Source: Armatimonadota bacterium (lineage in GTDB: Bacteria > Sysuimicrobiota > Sysuimicrobiia > Sysuimicrobiales > Humicultoraceae). Taken from it: DNA of 64,000 bases. Positions 12,929 to 20,893 of this stretch are shown here, in pieces (position 1 is the first letter of the stretch; the number at the start of each line of letters is the position of its first letter). The DNA is taken from the NCBI GenBank assembly GCA_016869025.1, contig VGFA01000009.1, positions 1 to 64,000 on the forward strand, in the 5' to 3' direction. The notes below the pieces were generated by a model. The model did no database searches, was not told where the DNA came from, and saw only the letters and a list, made by a program, of their open reading frames with translations. Both the position numbers and the translations under genes were made by a program.

Positions 12929-13372
12929 CTAGCCTTCGACCTCTACCTTTACGGTCTTCGGCCTCACCCGCTCGGCCTTCGGAACCTTCACCTCGAGAAT
13001 GCCGTGGCGGAACGAGGCCTTTGTCTCCTCGCTCTTCACCTCGGTCGGCAGCGGGATAGTACGCTGAAACGCGCCGTAGCGCAACTCGCGCCTGTAGTAG
13101 TTGCGTCCCTTCTCTTCGTGGTCGGCCTTGGCCTCTCCCTTGATGCTCAGGCCCTCGGCGGTGATGGTCACGGTGACGCTCTTGGGGTCTATCCCGGGCA
13201 GCTCGGCCTTCACCACAACCTCGCTGTCGGTTTCGAAGACCTCGGTCGCGGGCTGCCAGACCAGCGGCGCCGCCGCACGGGGCCGCCGGGTAAAGAAGTC
13301 CTCGAACAGGCGGTCCATTGACTCCCGCAGGGACATCATCTCGTCAAAGGGCTCCCAGCGGATAATGCTCAT
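12929..13372 (-). CDS. Small heat-shock protein, Hsp20/alpha-crystallin
   Basis: An ATP-independent holdase that binds unfolding proteins. The 147 residues comprise a short N-terminal arm (MSIIRWEPFDEMMSLRESM) and the alpha-crystallin domain (about 45-140). The domain includes ELPGIDPKSVTVTI, the typical RRELRYGAFQRTIPLP segment and the A-x-hydrophobic-x-hydrophobic region GILEVKVPK. ATG at 13372 was preferred over the longer frame because GGGAGGGAGAAAGAG precedes it and it overlaps the hspR stop as ATGA, giving translational coupling. Its place between hspR and dnaK is a little unusual, since hspR more often closes the dnaK operon. Confidence 0.95.
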   Translation of the reverse strand: MSIIRWEPFDEMMSLRESMDRLFEDFFTRRPRAAAPLVWQPATEVFETDSEVVVKAELPGIDPKSVTVTITAEGLSIKGEAKADHEEKGRNYYRRELRYGAFQRTIPLPTEVKSEETKASFRHGILEVKVPKAERVRPKTVKVEVEG

Positions 13373-13701
13373 CTCTTTCTCCCTCCCTGATGCTCTAGTA
13401 TTCGTTCGACCAGCCACTGCATGGTGCTCTCAACGCGCTCTTCGTTGCCGTATCCCAGCCGCTCCACCACCTCCAGTATCAGCCGCACCCCGGCAAGGTT
13501 GAGCCGGTGGGCCTCGATCAGCCGCCGGATCATGCGCACCCGCTCGATGTCGTCGTCCGAGTACAGCCGGATCCGGTTGCGCCGCACCGGGGCGAGCAGG
13601 CCCTTCATCTCGTAGATACGCAGCGTGCGGGGGTGTAGCCCGGTTATCTCGGCCGCGACGCTTATCACGTAGACCGGCCTGGTATCCCTGCGTTCCCGCA
13701 C
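13369..13701 (-). CDS. hspR: Heat-shock repressor HspR (MerR family)
   Basis: A winged-helix MerR-type repressor of the chaperone operon. The reading frame opens at 13749, but I chose GTG at 13701 because AGGAGGT stands six bases before it. The upstream ATG would sit beside the -10 element of the predicted promoter, before any likely transcript start. The resulting 110 residues contain YVISVAAEITGLHPRTLRIYE, the HspR recognition-helix region, the wing (RRNRIRLYSDDDIERV), and a helical tail LVERILEHQGGRKR. In actinobacteria HspR acts with DnaK as co-repressor at inverted repeats. An inverted repeat sits directly over its promoter here. Confidence 0.93.
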   Translation of the reverse strand: MRERRDTRPVYVISVAAEITGLHPRTLRIYEMKGLLAPVRRNRIRLYSDDDIERVRMIRRLIEAHRLNLAGVRLILEVVERLGYGNEERVESTMQWLVERILEHQGGRKR

Positions 13702-13749
13702 CCCGCCACCTCCTGGCCTGCTCTCCTGGGCCTGAGTGATAGCGTCCAT

Positions 13750-13778
13750 ATTAGAAACCCTAACAACAGTATTGTCAA
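13750..13778 (-). promoter_or_regulatory. Promoter of the hspR-hsp20-dnaK operon
   Basis: On the minus strand, TTGACA (13778-13773) and TCTAAT (13755-13750) are separated by 17 bases, a near-consensus vegetative promoter. Transcription would begin near 13743, giving a leader of about 40 bases before the GTG of hspR. A second TTGACA lies 18 bases further upstream. Confidence 0.8.
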
Positions 13779-13799
13779 CTCTTCTCCGGTTGTCAATAC
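13769..13799. promoter_or_regulatory. Inverted repeat over the heat-shock promoter (candidate HspR operator)
   Basis: Arms GTATTGTCAAC (13769-13779) and GTTGTCAATAC (13789-13799) pair at 10 of 11 positions around a 9-base spacer. The repeat covers both TTGACA hexamers. The sequence differs from the actinobacterial HAIR element (CTTGAGT-N7-ACTCAAG) but has the same size and geometry. HspR binding is inferred from position only. Confidence 0.65.
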
Positions 13800-13860
13800 C
13801 GCCTCATGCAGTCCCGGCGGCATATGGCCCGTCTCGGGCCCGGCGTGATACGTTAGAGAC

Positions 13861-14781
13861 ATGCGCGACATCACAATCCTCGGCGGCGGACCCGCCGGCC
13901 TCACTGCGGCCATATACACGGCCCGCGCCAACCTGGCGCCGCTGGTCATCGAGGGTGCCGCAGCCGGCGGGCAGCTCACGACCGCCACGATCGTGGAGAA
14001 CTACCCGGGGTTCGCGAAGGGGATACTGGGGCCCGCGCTGATGAAGACGATGCGGAAGCAGGCCGTGCGGGTGGGGGCCGAGTTCGTCTCGGAGGACGCA
14101 ACCGAGGTGGAGTTCGGCCGGCGGCCGTTTGGCATCACGGTGGCATCGGGCCAGCGGTTCGAGTCGCGGGCCGTCATCGTGGCCACCGGCGCTTCGGCGA
14201 AGCTTCTCGGGGTGCCTGGGGAGTCGCGATTGATGGGCCGCGGAGTGTCCGTCTGCGCCGTCTGCGATGGCTTCTTCTTCCGCAACCGAGATGTGATCGT
14301 GATCGGCGGCGGCGACTCGGCCGTGGAGGAAGCCCTCTACCTGGCCAACCTGGCACAGACGGTCTCCCTGGTGCACCGCCGGGACGAGCTGCGGGCCAGC
14401 AAGGTCATGGCGGAGCGCGCGGCGGCCCATCCCAAGATCGCCTTCGTCTGGAACAGCGTGGTAGAGGAGATCCTGGGCGGCGACGCGGTGACCGGCGTGC
14501 GGCTCCGGAACGTAAAGACCTCTGAGCAGACCGAGGTGGCGGCCGACGGCGTGTTTGTCGCGATCGGCCACGTGCCCAACACGACCCTGTTTCGGGGACA
14601 GCTCGACCTCGACGAGGCCGGCTACATTCGGCTGCGAGAAAGGTCACTCACCAGCGTTGATGGGGTCTTCGCCGCGGGCGACGTGCACGACCCTACGTAC
14701 CGCAAGGCGATCACCGCCGCAGGATTCGGCTGCATGGCCGCGATTGACGTGGATCGCTGGTTGCATACCCAGAGGATCTAG
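13861..14781 (+). CDS. trxB: Thioredoxin reductase
   Basis: An FAD enzyme that passes electrons from NADPH to thioredoxin, 306 residues. The FAD motif GGGPAGLTAAIYTARA begins at residue 8. The redox pair is CAVC at 132-135, and the NADPH motif GGGDSAVEEALY is at 149-160, followed by the HRR (182-184) that selects NADPH. A second FAD segment FAAGDVHD is near 270. The ATG has only a weak ribosome-binding site. It is transcribed away from hspR. Its end overlaps the end of trxA on the opposite strand by four bases, so reductase and substrate genes converge. Confidence 0.97.
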   Translation: MRDITILGGGPAGLTAAIYTARANLAPLVIEGAAAGGQLTTATIVENYPGFAKGILGPALMKTMRKQAVRVGAEFVSEDATEVEFGRRPFGITVASGQRFESRAVIVATGASAKLLGVPGESRLMGRGVSVCAVCDGFFFRNRDVIVIGGGDSAVEEALYLANLAQTVSLVHRRDELRASKVMAERAAAHPKIAFVWNSVVEEILGGDAVTGVRLRNVKTSEQTEVAADGVFVAIGHVPNTTLFRGQLDLDEAGYIRLRERSLTSVDGVFAAGDVHDPTYRKAITAAGFGCMAAIDVDRWLHTQRI

Positions 14782-15125
14782 CCGCTCTTCTTGAGATCCG
14801 CCCCCAGGGCTCCATCGAGCCGCCGCTTCAGCTCGGGCTTGGGCATGAAGCCCACGATCCGCTCGATCATCTCTCCGCCCTTGAAGACCCCGAGGGTGGG
14901 GATACCCATGACATTGTATCGAATAGCCAGGTTCTGGTTGCTGTCCACATCTACCTTGGTGACCTTGACCCGGCCCGCGTACTCGCCGGCCAGTTCCTCC
15001 ACGATGGGCGCCACCATGCGGCACGGGCTGCACCACTCCGCCCAGAAGTCCACCAGGACGGGTAGGTCGGATTTCAGGACCTCCGCGTCAAACGTCTGCT
15101 CGGTCACTGCCACTGGCTTGGCCAT
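14778..15125 (-). CDS. trxA: Thioredoxin
   Basis: A small cytosolic disulfide reductant, 115 residues. The active site reads WCSPC rather than the common WCGPC, with the surrounding FWAEWCSPCRMVAP and the conserved cis-proline segment GIPTLGVF. ATG at 15125 (MAKPVAVTEQTF) was chosen over the longer frame to 15173 because GAGGAGGAG precedes it and the shorter N-terminus matches the family. It is convergent with trxB and shares four bases with it. Confidence 0.96.
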   Translation of the reverse strand: MAKPVAVTEQTFDAEVLKSDLPVLVDFWAEWCSPCRMVAPIVEELAGEYAGRVKVTKVDVDSNQNLAIRYNVMGIPTLGVFKGGEMIERIVGFMPKPELKRRLDGALGADLKKSG

Positions 15126-15236
15126 TCTGTGCTCCTCCTCGCGAATCTGCGGCGGCCTTGGACTCCTGACCACCAGGTCCCTTAACCGCTCCCCAGGTTA
15201 GGGTATTCCCGCTATCATGTCCACAGGAGGTGCGTG

Positions 15237-16349
15237 ATGCGCGGTGCGCTGCGGTTGGGAACCCTGCTTGGGATCCCGGTTGCCATCAACTACACATGGT
15301 TCATCGCGATCTGGCTCGTGGCGTGGTCCCTCGCCGGATCGTACTACCCACAGCAGTCCCCGGGCTTTGATGAGAGCACCTACTGGGCCATGGGCATCGT
15401 CTCCGCGCTGCTGCTGTTCGCCTCGGTACTGGCCCACGAGTTCGGCCACGCGCTGACCGCGCGTCGCTTCGGCATGCGGACGCACTCCATCGTGCTATTC
15501 CTCTTCGGGGGCGTAGCGCAGGTTGCCGAGGAGCCGCCCTCGCCGCGGGCTGAGTTCCTGGTGGCGATCGCCGGGCCCCTGACGAGTCTGGCGCTGGCAG
15601 CAGCGCTGTACGCGGTCTCGCCGATCCTCGGTGATCGGGCCCTGGGTACCATCATCCGGTACCTGGCCGTGGTGAACCTGATGCTGGGCGTTTTCAACAT
15701 GGTCCCTGGGTTCCCGCTCGACGGCGGGCGCGTCCTGCGCGCCCTGCTGTGGCACAGATCAAACAACCTGCCCAGGGCGACTCGCATCGCGGCCCGCACC
15801 GGGCAGGTGGTCGCCGTGATGTTCATCGGCGCCGGGCTGGTCGTGCTGTCACGCAGCCTCATCACGGGCCTTTGGTTGGTGCTCATCGGATGGTTCCTCG
15901 ACGCCGGGGCGCAGTCGTCCTACCAGCAGGTGGTGCTGCGCCAGGGTCTGGGCGGCGTGCGGGTGGGCGAGATCATGACGCGCGATCTACACACCGTTGA
16001 GCCATCGCTCACCGTGGAGCGCGCCATTGCCGATCATTTCCTCCCGCACAAGCACGGCGGATTCCCGGTCGTGTACGGCGATCACCTTGTTGGAATCGTG
16101 ACGCTGCAGGACGTGGCCGCGGTTCCAAGCGACCGGCGCGCCGAGGTCGCCGTGCGCGAGGTCATGACACCGCGCGAGCGGCTGAAGACCGTACTGGTGG
16201 ATGACTCGGCCTACGACGCGCTCGCGCGCATGATGCAGGCCGGGATAGGCCGCCTGCTGGTGCTCGACGACCGCGGCGACCTGGCGGGAATCGTAACCCG
16301 CAGCGATCTCCTGCACGTGCTGCGGCTCCGGGGCGGCGTGGAAGACTAG
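15237..16349 (+). CDS. Site-2 protease (M50) with two CBS domains
   Basis: An intramembrane zinc metalloprotease of the SpoIVFB/Rv2625c-like group. There are about six membrane spans in residues 1-220, with the zinc motif HEFGH at 67-71 and the third-ligand segment FNMVPGFPLDGG at 153-164. Two CBS domains follow, at about 245-300 and 310-370 (VGEIMTRDLHTVE and VREVMTPRERLKTV). CBS domains in this group are thought to sense adenine nucleotides. ATG at 15237 was preferred to the adjacent GTG at 15234 because AGGAGG stands six bases before it. The substrate is unknown. No sigma or anti-sigma factor gene lies nearby. Confidence 0.93.
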   Translation: MRGALRLGTLLGIPVAINYTWFIAIWLVAWSLAGSYYPQQSPGFDESTYWAMGIVSALLLFASVLAHEFGHALTARRFGMRTHSIVLFLFGGVAQVAEEPPSPRAEFLVAIAGPLTSLALAAALYAVSPILGDRALGTIIRYLAVVNLMLGVFNMVPGFPLDGGRVLRALLWHRSNNLPRATRIAARTGQVVAVMFIGAGLVVLSRSLITGLWLVLIGWFLDAGAQSSYQQVVLRQGLGGVRVGEIMTRDLHTVEPSLTVERAIADHFLPHKHGGFPVVYGDHLVGIVTLQDVAAVPSDRRAEVAVREVMTPRERLKTVLVDDSAYDALARMMQAGIGRLLVLDDRGDLAGIVTRSDLLHVLRLRGGVED

Positions 16350-16355
16350 AGAGGA

Positions 16356-16901
16356 CTAGAGCAGGAGCGCCGCGGCGGCCACGATGATCAGCGCCGCGGC
16401 CGAGGCGCCGCCGCAACCGATCCGGCGGCCACCGGCAGGCCGGGAGCCGCGCAGCGCCCTGCTTGCCGACAGCCGCGTGGCACGGCGCAGCGAGGCGATC
16501 GCCTCGCCCGTGCGGCCCATCTGCTTGTAAAGGCCACCCAGGTTCTGGTGGGCGATCCAGTAGTCGGGGTCCAGCGCGACCGCCCGCTGGTAGGCCTCCA
16601 GCGCCTGATCCAGCCGCCCTGTCTCCCTGCAGGCGTTCCCCAGGTTGCTCCACGCGGGCGCGTATCGCGGGTCCACGGCGACCGCGCGGGCGAATGCCTG
16701 CTCCGCTTCTCCCAGGCGGCGCTGGTGTGCGATCGCAACGCCGAGCTTGCTGAGCGCCGCGGCCGACGAAGGATCCGCCTCAACGGCGCGGCGGAAGGCG
16801 GCCTCGGCCTCGGGCCACTCGCCGGCTTCGAGGTGAGCCTCGCCTTGCGCCATGTGCGTGGAATGCGTGGAAGCGGATTCGCCGGTCAACGAGGTCGTCA
16901 C
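16356..16901 (-). CDS. TPR-repeat protein with C-terminal membrane tail
   Basis: Tetratricopeptide repeats mediate protein-protein contacts. The ~180 residues contain about four TPR units (AEAAFRRAVEADPSSAAALSK, then AEQAFARAVAVDPRYAPAWSN, then LEAYQRAVALDPDYWIAHQN, then a shorter one). After these comes an Arg-rich stretch and a final hydrophobic tail AAALIIVAAAALLL that could anchor it in the membrane. The GTG at 16901 is the longest start. ATG at 16853 (MAQGEAHLEAG) is a plausible alternative. It follows mgtA by 19 bases on the same strand. No specific function can be given. Confidence 0.8.
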   Translation of the reverse strand: MTTSLTGESASTHSTHMAQGEAHLEAGEWPEAEAAFRRAVEADPSSAAALSKLGVAIAHQRRLGEAEQAFARAVAVDPRYAPAWSNLGNACRETGRLDQALEAYQRAVALDPDYWIAHQNLGGLYKQMGRTGEAIASLRRATRLSASRALRGSRPAGGRRIGCGGASAAALIIVAAAALLL

Positions 16902-16920
16902 CCTCGGGCAAGGTTCGGCA

Positions 16921-19536
16921 TCAGGGCGCTGCGGCCCTGCGGGGCACGGGCGGGGTGGACAGGCGCCGGTAGAACCACCGCTTCACCCATTCCACCGCCA
17001 GCAGGTAGGTGAACACCAGCCCTGCCAGCACCACGAAGAAGGCCGGCGGCAGCGGCACGAACCCCAGGCGGCCGGCGATGGGCGCGAACGGCAGGGCGAT
17101 GGCCACCGCGACAACGCCCAGCGACGCGCCTGCCAGCAATTGGTGGGGGCGGCTTCGGAATGGATTTCCGCGCGTGCGTATCACGAAGATGACCAAGACC
17201 TGCGTGGCGAGCGACTCGACGAACCACCCCGTGTGGAAGAATGCTTCGTGGGCCCGGAACACCTCCAGCAGAACGTAGAACGTGAGGAAGTCGAAGATCG
17301 AGCTCACCGGCCCCACCACCAGCATGAACTTCCGGATGAATCCCATGTCCCACGAGCGCGGGTGGGCCAGGTCCTCGGGGTCCACGCTGTCCGCGGGAAT
17401 GGGCATCTCGGAGATGTCATAGAGCAGGTTGTTCAGTAGGATCTGCGCCGGCCTCATCGGTAGGAAGGGCAGCACCAGGGATGCCCCTGCCATGCTGAAC
17501 ATGTTCCCGAAGTTGGAGCTGGTGCCCATCATGATGTACTTCATGACGTTGGTGAACGTGCGCCGGCCCTCCATGACCCCGCCGTGGAGGACGCCCAGGT
17601 CCTGCTCCAGGAGAATCAGCTCCGCGGCCTCCTTGGCCACGTCCACCGCGCCTTCCACGGAGATGCCCACGTCCGCGGTGTGCATCGAGGGCGCGTCGTT
17701 GATGCCGTCTCCCATGTAGCCCACCACGTGTCCGCGCGCGCGGAGCGCGCGGATGACCCGGTTCTTCTGCGCCGGGTTCACGCGGCAGAACAGGTTGGCG
17801 GTGCCGGCGCGGGCCCCCAGCGCCTCGTCGTCCATCGCCGCGATCTCCGTGCCCAGCAGCACGCCGGACACCGTAAGCCCGATCTGCGCGCAGACGTGCT
17901 GGGTGACGAGTTCGTTGTCGCCAGTGACGACCTTGACCGTGACCCCGCACTCCGCCAGGCGGCGGAGCGCCTCGGACGCGCTCGCCTTCGGCGGGTCGAG
18001 GAATGCCGCGAATCCCGCGAAGACCAGCTCCGTCTCGTCGGTCACCACCGCGTGGGGATGATCTACGCCGACCGACCGCCAGGCCACTCCCAGGACCCGG
18101 AACCCTTCGCGGCCCAGGGAGTGGAACAGGGCCTGAATCCGCTCCAGTCCGGGGCGGTCCATCGGCCGGAGATCCGACGGCCCGTCCCCCTCATACATGG
18201 TTGAGAGGCGCAGGATGTCCTCCGGGGCGCCCTTGACCACCAGGAGCCGTTCCCGCTCCCCCTTCCGCCCCCCATCCCGCTCGCCCTCCCGCTCCCCTTC
18301 CCGTTCCACGAGCACCGAGACCCGGCGCCGCTCGAAGTCGAACGGCACCTCGTCTATGCGCGTCCAGCCGCGCACGTCAATCTCCACGTGTTCCAGGATC
18401 GCCTCGTCCAGCGGGCTGCGCAGGCCGGTCTCGAAGACGCTGTTGATGTAGGCGAGCTCCAGCACTCGCTCGCTCTCGCGCCCGAATCCGTCCAGGTGGC
18501 GTTCCAGATGGATGCGCGCCTGGGTCAGCGTTCCGGTCTTGTCGGTGCACAGCACGTCCATGCTGCCCAGGTCCTGGACCGCGGCCAGCCGCTTCACAAT
18601 GACCTTCTTCTCGGCCATCCGCAGCGCGCCCCTGGCAAGGGTCACCGAGACCACCATGGGCAGAAGTTCAGGGGTCAGCCCCACCGCGAGCGCGAGCGCG
18701 AACAGAAACGCTTCCAGGAGAGGCCTGTGGAACAGTGTGTTCACCATCAGCACGAACAGCACCATCAGGACGGTCAGGCGCATGATGAGCAGGCCGAACT
18801 GGCGCGTCCCCTGCTCGAACGCGGTCGGTGGGGCCTGCCTGCCCAGGGTGTCGGCGATCTCGCCCAGCGCCGTGGCTCCCCCGGTGCGGTAGATCAGGAC
18901 GCGCCCGCTGCCGCTGATTACCGAGGTGCCCATGAAGACCGCGTTCTCGGCCCCGGCCATCCCCACGCTCCCCGTGAGGTCGCCGGAGCGCTTCTCCACC
19001 GGGTACGGCTCGCCGGTCATGAGCGCCTGGTTCACGAACAGGTCGCGCGATTCCAGTACGCGGCCGTCGGCAGGCACCAGGTCGCCGGCGGCCAGCATCA
19101 CGACGTCACCGGGCACCACCCGTTCTGCCGGAACCTCCGTGGGGGCGCCGTCGCGGAGGGCTGTGACGCGCACCGCGACCGAGTTCTTCAGCCGCTCCGC
19201 GGCGCGGCCGGCCTTGTGCTCCTGCACGAAGTCCAGTGTCACGCTCATCAGCACAATGGCGCTGATGATGAAGAAGCTGGTGGCATCGCCGGTGAGGGCG
19301 GAGATTCCGCTGGCGACCACCAGTACGATCACCAGCGGATTGCGGAACCGTGAAAGGAACTCGACAAGCAGGGCCCGCTGCCCGCGCGGGCGCAGCACGT
19401 TGGGCCCGTGGCGGATCAGGCGCGCATCGGCCTCGGCGCTACTCAGCCCGGACGAATCCGAGCGTAGATCGTCTGCCAGCGCTGCCAGCGGCCGCGTCCA
19501 GAATGTGTCTTCAGTCTCACGGGCAGGGGCGGGCAT
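16921..19536 (-). CDS. mgtA: Mg2+-transporting P-type ATPase (MgtA/MgtB type)
   Basis: A P3-type ATPase that drives Mg2+ uptake with ATP. The 871 residues have the N-terminal soluble segment with RHGPNVLRPRGQ, an actuator domain, the phosphorylation site DKTGTLT, KGAPEDIL in the nucleotide-binding domain, GDGINDAPS, and about ten membrane spans in the MgtA arrangement. I chose ATG at 19536 (MPAPARETEDTFW), which gives the normal family length. The longer frame to 19851 is rich in Arg and Gly and looks non-coding. The nucleotide-binding domain carries a low-complexity insert of repeated Gly-Glu-Arg units (encoded near 18245-18310). Confidence 0.93.
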   Translation of the reverse strand: MPAPARETEDTFWTRPLAALADDLRSDSSGLSSAEADARLIRHGPNVLRPRGQRALLVEFLSRFRNPLVIVLVVASGISALTGDATSFFIISAIVLMSVTLDFVQEHKAGRAAERLKNSVAVRVTALRDGAPTEVPAERVVPGDVVMLAAGDLVPADGRVLESRDLFVNQALMTGEPYPVEKRSGDLTGSVGMAGAENAVFMGTSVISGSGRVLIYRTGGATALGEIADTLGRQAPPTAFEQGTRQFGLLIMRLTVLMVLFVLMVNTLFHRPLLEAFLFALALAVGLTPELLPMVVSVTLARGALRMAEKKVIVKRLAAVQDLGSMDVLCTDKTGTLTQARIHLERHLDGFGRESERVLELAYINSVFETGLRSPLDEAILEHVEIDVRGWTRIDEVPFDFERRRVSVLVEREGEREGERDGGRKGERERLLVVKGAPEDILRLSTMYEGDGPSDLRPMDRPGLERIQALFHSLGREGFRVLGVAWRSVGVDHPHAVVTDETELVFAGFAAFLDPPKASASEALRRLAECGVTVKVVTGDNELVTQHVCAQIGLTVSGVLLGTEIAAMDDEALGARAGTANLFCRVNPAQKNRVIRALRARGHVVGYMGDGINDAPSMHTADVGISVEGAVDVAKEAAELILLEQDLGVLHGGVMEGRRTFTNVMKYIMMGTSSNFGNMFSMAGASLVLPFLPMRPAQILLNNLLYDISEMPIPADSVDPEDLAHPRSWDMGFIRKFMLVVGPVSSIFDFLTFYVLLEVFRAHEAFFHTGWFVESLATQVLVIFVIRTRGNPFRSRPHQLLAGASLGVVAVAIALPFAPIAGRLGFVPLPPAFFVVLAGLVFTYLLAVEWVKRWFYRRLSTPPVPRRAAAP

Positions 19537-19651
19537 AGGGCCTGCCGCGTGTCTTCTCCGGCAATCACGCTCCACCCTGCGCCCGCGATCGGGCCGTGCC
19601 GCGGCGGCCCGCGACAGCCCAGGGCGGCCCGCCCGCGAAACGGTGGCCCGC

Positions 19652-20035
19652 CTACGACGCCGCGGCCCAGAGCGGAAGGTCGGCGCAGGCAGACGCCAGG
19701 CGCCGCACCTCCACGGAGCGGAAGGCGTGGCGGAGGGCCCTGGCCTGAAGGTACGGCCCGAGCGCTCCCTCGGGCGGCGGGCCGGATCCCGTGATAAGGT
19801 CCGCGGCCTCGTCGTCGTCGGTGCACAGCACGAGCGAGCGGGCGCGCGCACGCCGCGCCTCCCAGAGCGCGAGCAGGACCGCCCTGCACGCAGCGGGCGC
19901 GGTGTCCCCGTGCCGCAGCCGCCTGACCACCGTGCGCGCGGCGCAGCCGCCCTCCCAATGCATCACCACCTTGATAACGTCGGGCCCGGCAGGCGCCGGA
20001 CACACCGAGACCGACGCGTGCAGCCTCCGCCTCAC
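19652..20035 (-). CDS. RNase HI-fold protein with degenerate active site
   Basis: 127 residues. The second half resembles the RNase HI/reverse-transcriptase-like fold: the AACRAVLLALWEARRARARS helix, the strand SLVLCTDDDEAADLI, and a terminal ALRHAFRSVEVRRLA. Of the usual acidic catalytic residues only the TDDD aspartates are plain. The first DG motif and the helix glutamate appear replaced, so hydrolysis is doubtful. GTG at 20035 overlaps the stop of the 42-residue gene (GTGA), with GGAGG eight bases upstream, so it is translationally coupled in the lexA operon. The assignment is by pattern, and a profile search would be needed to confirm it. Confidence 0.6.
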   Translation of the reverse strand: MRRRLHASVSVCPAPAGPDVIKVVMHWEGGCAARTVVRRLRHGDTAPAACRAVLLALWEARRARARSLVLCTDDDEAADLITGSGPPPEGALGPYLQARALRHAFRSVEVRRLASACADLPLWAAAS

Positions 20036-20160
20036 CAGGGCGCCTCCAGCGCGGCCGCGGCCAGGACACATGCGACGAGGAGGAGCACCTTCAGCCGGAC
20101 CGCCTTGCGGTCGTCCCACAGGCGGGCCCAGGCGCCCTCGGAATACGCGGCCAGAATCAT
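20032..20160 (-). CDS. 42-residue single-span membrane protein in the lexA operon
   Basis: This gene starts with the ATG that overlaps the lexA stop (ATGA) and ends overlapping the next start (GTGA). It has a charged N-terminal half (WARLWDDRKAVRLK) and one hydrophobic segment (VLLLVACVLAAAAL), ending EAPW. The overlaps on both sides make it very likely that it is translated. Tiny LexA-controlled membrane proteins that block division are known in other bacteria (Caulobacter SidA, and YneA beside lexA in Bacillus). No sequence similarity to these can be shown, so the role is only suggested. Confidence 0.6.
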   Translation of the reverse strand: MILAAYSEGAWARLWDDRKAVRLKVLLLVACVLAAAALEAPW

Positions 20161-20834
20161 GCCGGTCCCCCGACTGGTCTCCCGGCGGGTCCTACGCCCG
20201 GCCCTCCTGCCGGCCCTCCGGCCGGGAAGCGCCGCAGCAGGCCGACCACCTTGCCCAGGATCTCGAACTCGCCCCGGTTCGGAGTGTAGGCCGGGTTCTC
20301 GGGCCGCAGATACGGACCGCCGCCTTCCACAGCCAGGCGCTTGACCGTGGCCTCCTCGCCCTGGAGCGCAACGACGATATCTCCGGCGCTGGCAGTGGCC
20401 TGGCACCGGACGATCACCAGGTCGCCATCAATAATCCCGGCGCCGGTCATGCTGTCACCCCGCACCGTGAGAAGGAAGCTCTCGTCGCTCCATCCGACGA
20501 AGCGCCTGGGGATCGGGATCATGTCCTCAATGTGTTGTTCCGCCAGCACCGGCGTGCCCGCGGACACGCGCCCGACCAGGGGCAGGTGAACGGCTTCCTC
20601 GCCTTCTTTCAATGGCGTGCGGTCGGTGATCTCGAGCACCCGCATCCGATCGCCGTCGCGGCGCAGGAATCCCTTGCGGGCCAGGGCGGAGAGGTGTTGG
20701 TGCACGGTGGATGGTGACCGCATCCCGAGCGCATGCCCGATCTCGCGCACGGAGGGCACGATGCCGGTTCGGCGAATGCTGGTCGCTATGTGGCGGAGGA
20801 TCTCGTGCTGCCTAGGGGTCAGAGGGCTGGTCAT
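20157..20834 (-). CDS. lexA: LexA repressor
   Basis: The SOS repressor, a self-cleaving serine peptidase. The N-terminal winged-helix (residues 1-70, with VPSVREIGHALGMRSPSTVHQHL) binds SOS boxes. The S24 domain has the Ala-Gly cleavage site in VGRVSAGTP, the catalytic Ser in RGDSMTGAG and Lys in ATVKRLA. ATG at 20834 (MTSPLTPRQHEIL) follows GGAGGTGGCGC. The upstream extension of the frame crosses the operator and is rejected. The last ~25 residues are a Gly/Pro-rich tail that other LexA proteins lack. Two LexA boxes over its own promoter indicate autoregulation. Confidence 0.97.
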   Translation of the reverse strand: MTSPLTPRQHEILRHIATSIRRTGIVPSVREIGHALGMRSPSTVHQHLSALARKGFLRRDGDRMRVLEITDRTPLKEGEEAVHLPLVGRVSAGTPVLAEQHIEDMIPIPRRFVGWSDESFLLTVRGDSMTGAGIIDGDLVIVRCQATASAGDIVVALQGEEATVKRLAVEGGGPYLRPENPAYTPNRGEFEILGKVVGLLRRFPAGGPAGGPGVGPAGRPVGGPA

Positions 20835-20858
20835 GCGCCACCTCCGCCCCAACCATAA

Positions 20859-20872
20859 CGAACGTTTGTTCG
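20859..20872. promoter_or_regulatory. LexA box 1
   Basis: CGAACGTTTGTTCG matches the Gram-positive LexA consensus CGAAC-N4-GTTCG in both half-sites. It lies 25 bases upstream of the lexA ATG, just downstream of a possible -10 (TATACG on the minus strand, 20875-20870), so bound LexA would block RNA polymerase. Confidence 0.88.
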
Positions 20873-20893
20873 TATAGCAACCCCGCGGGTGAG

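Noticed and set aside
19540-19851. Extension of MgtA to 19851
   Set aside because: The added ~105 residues are Arg/Gly-rich and overlap the RNase H-like gene in another frame. The family starts near 19536.
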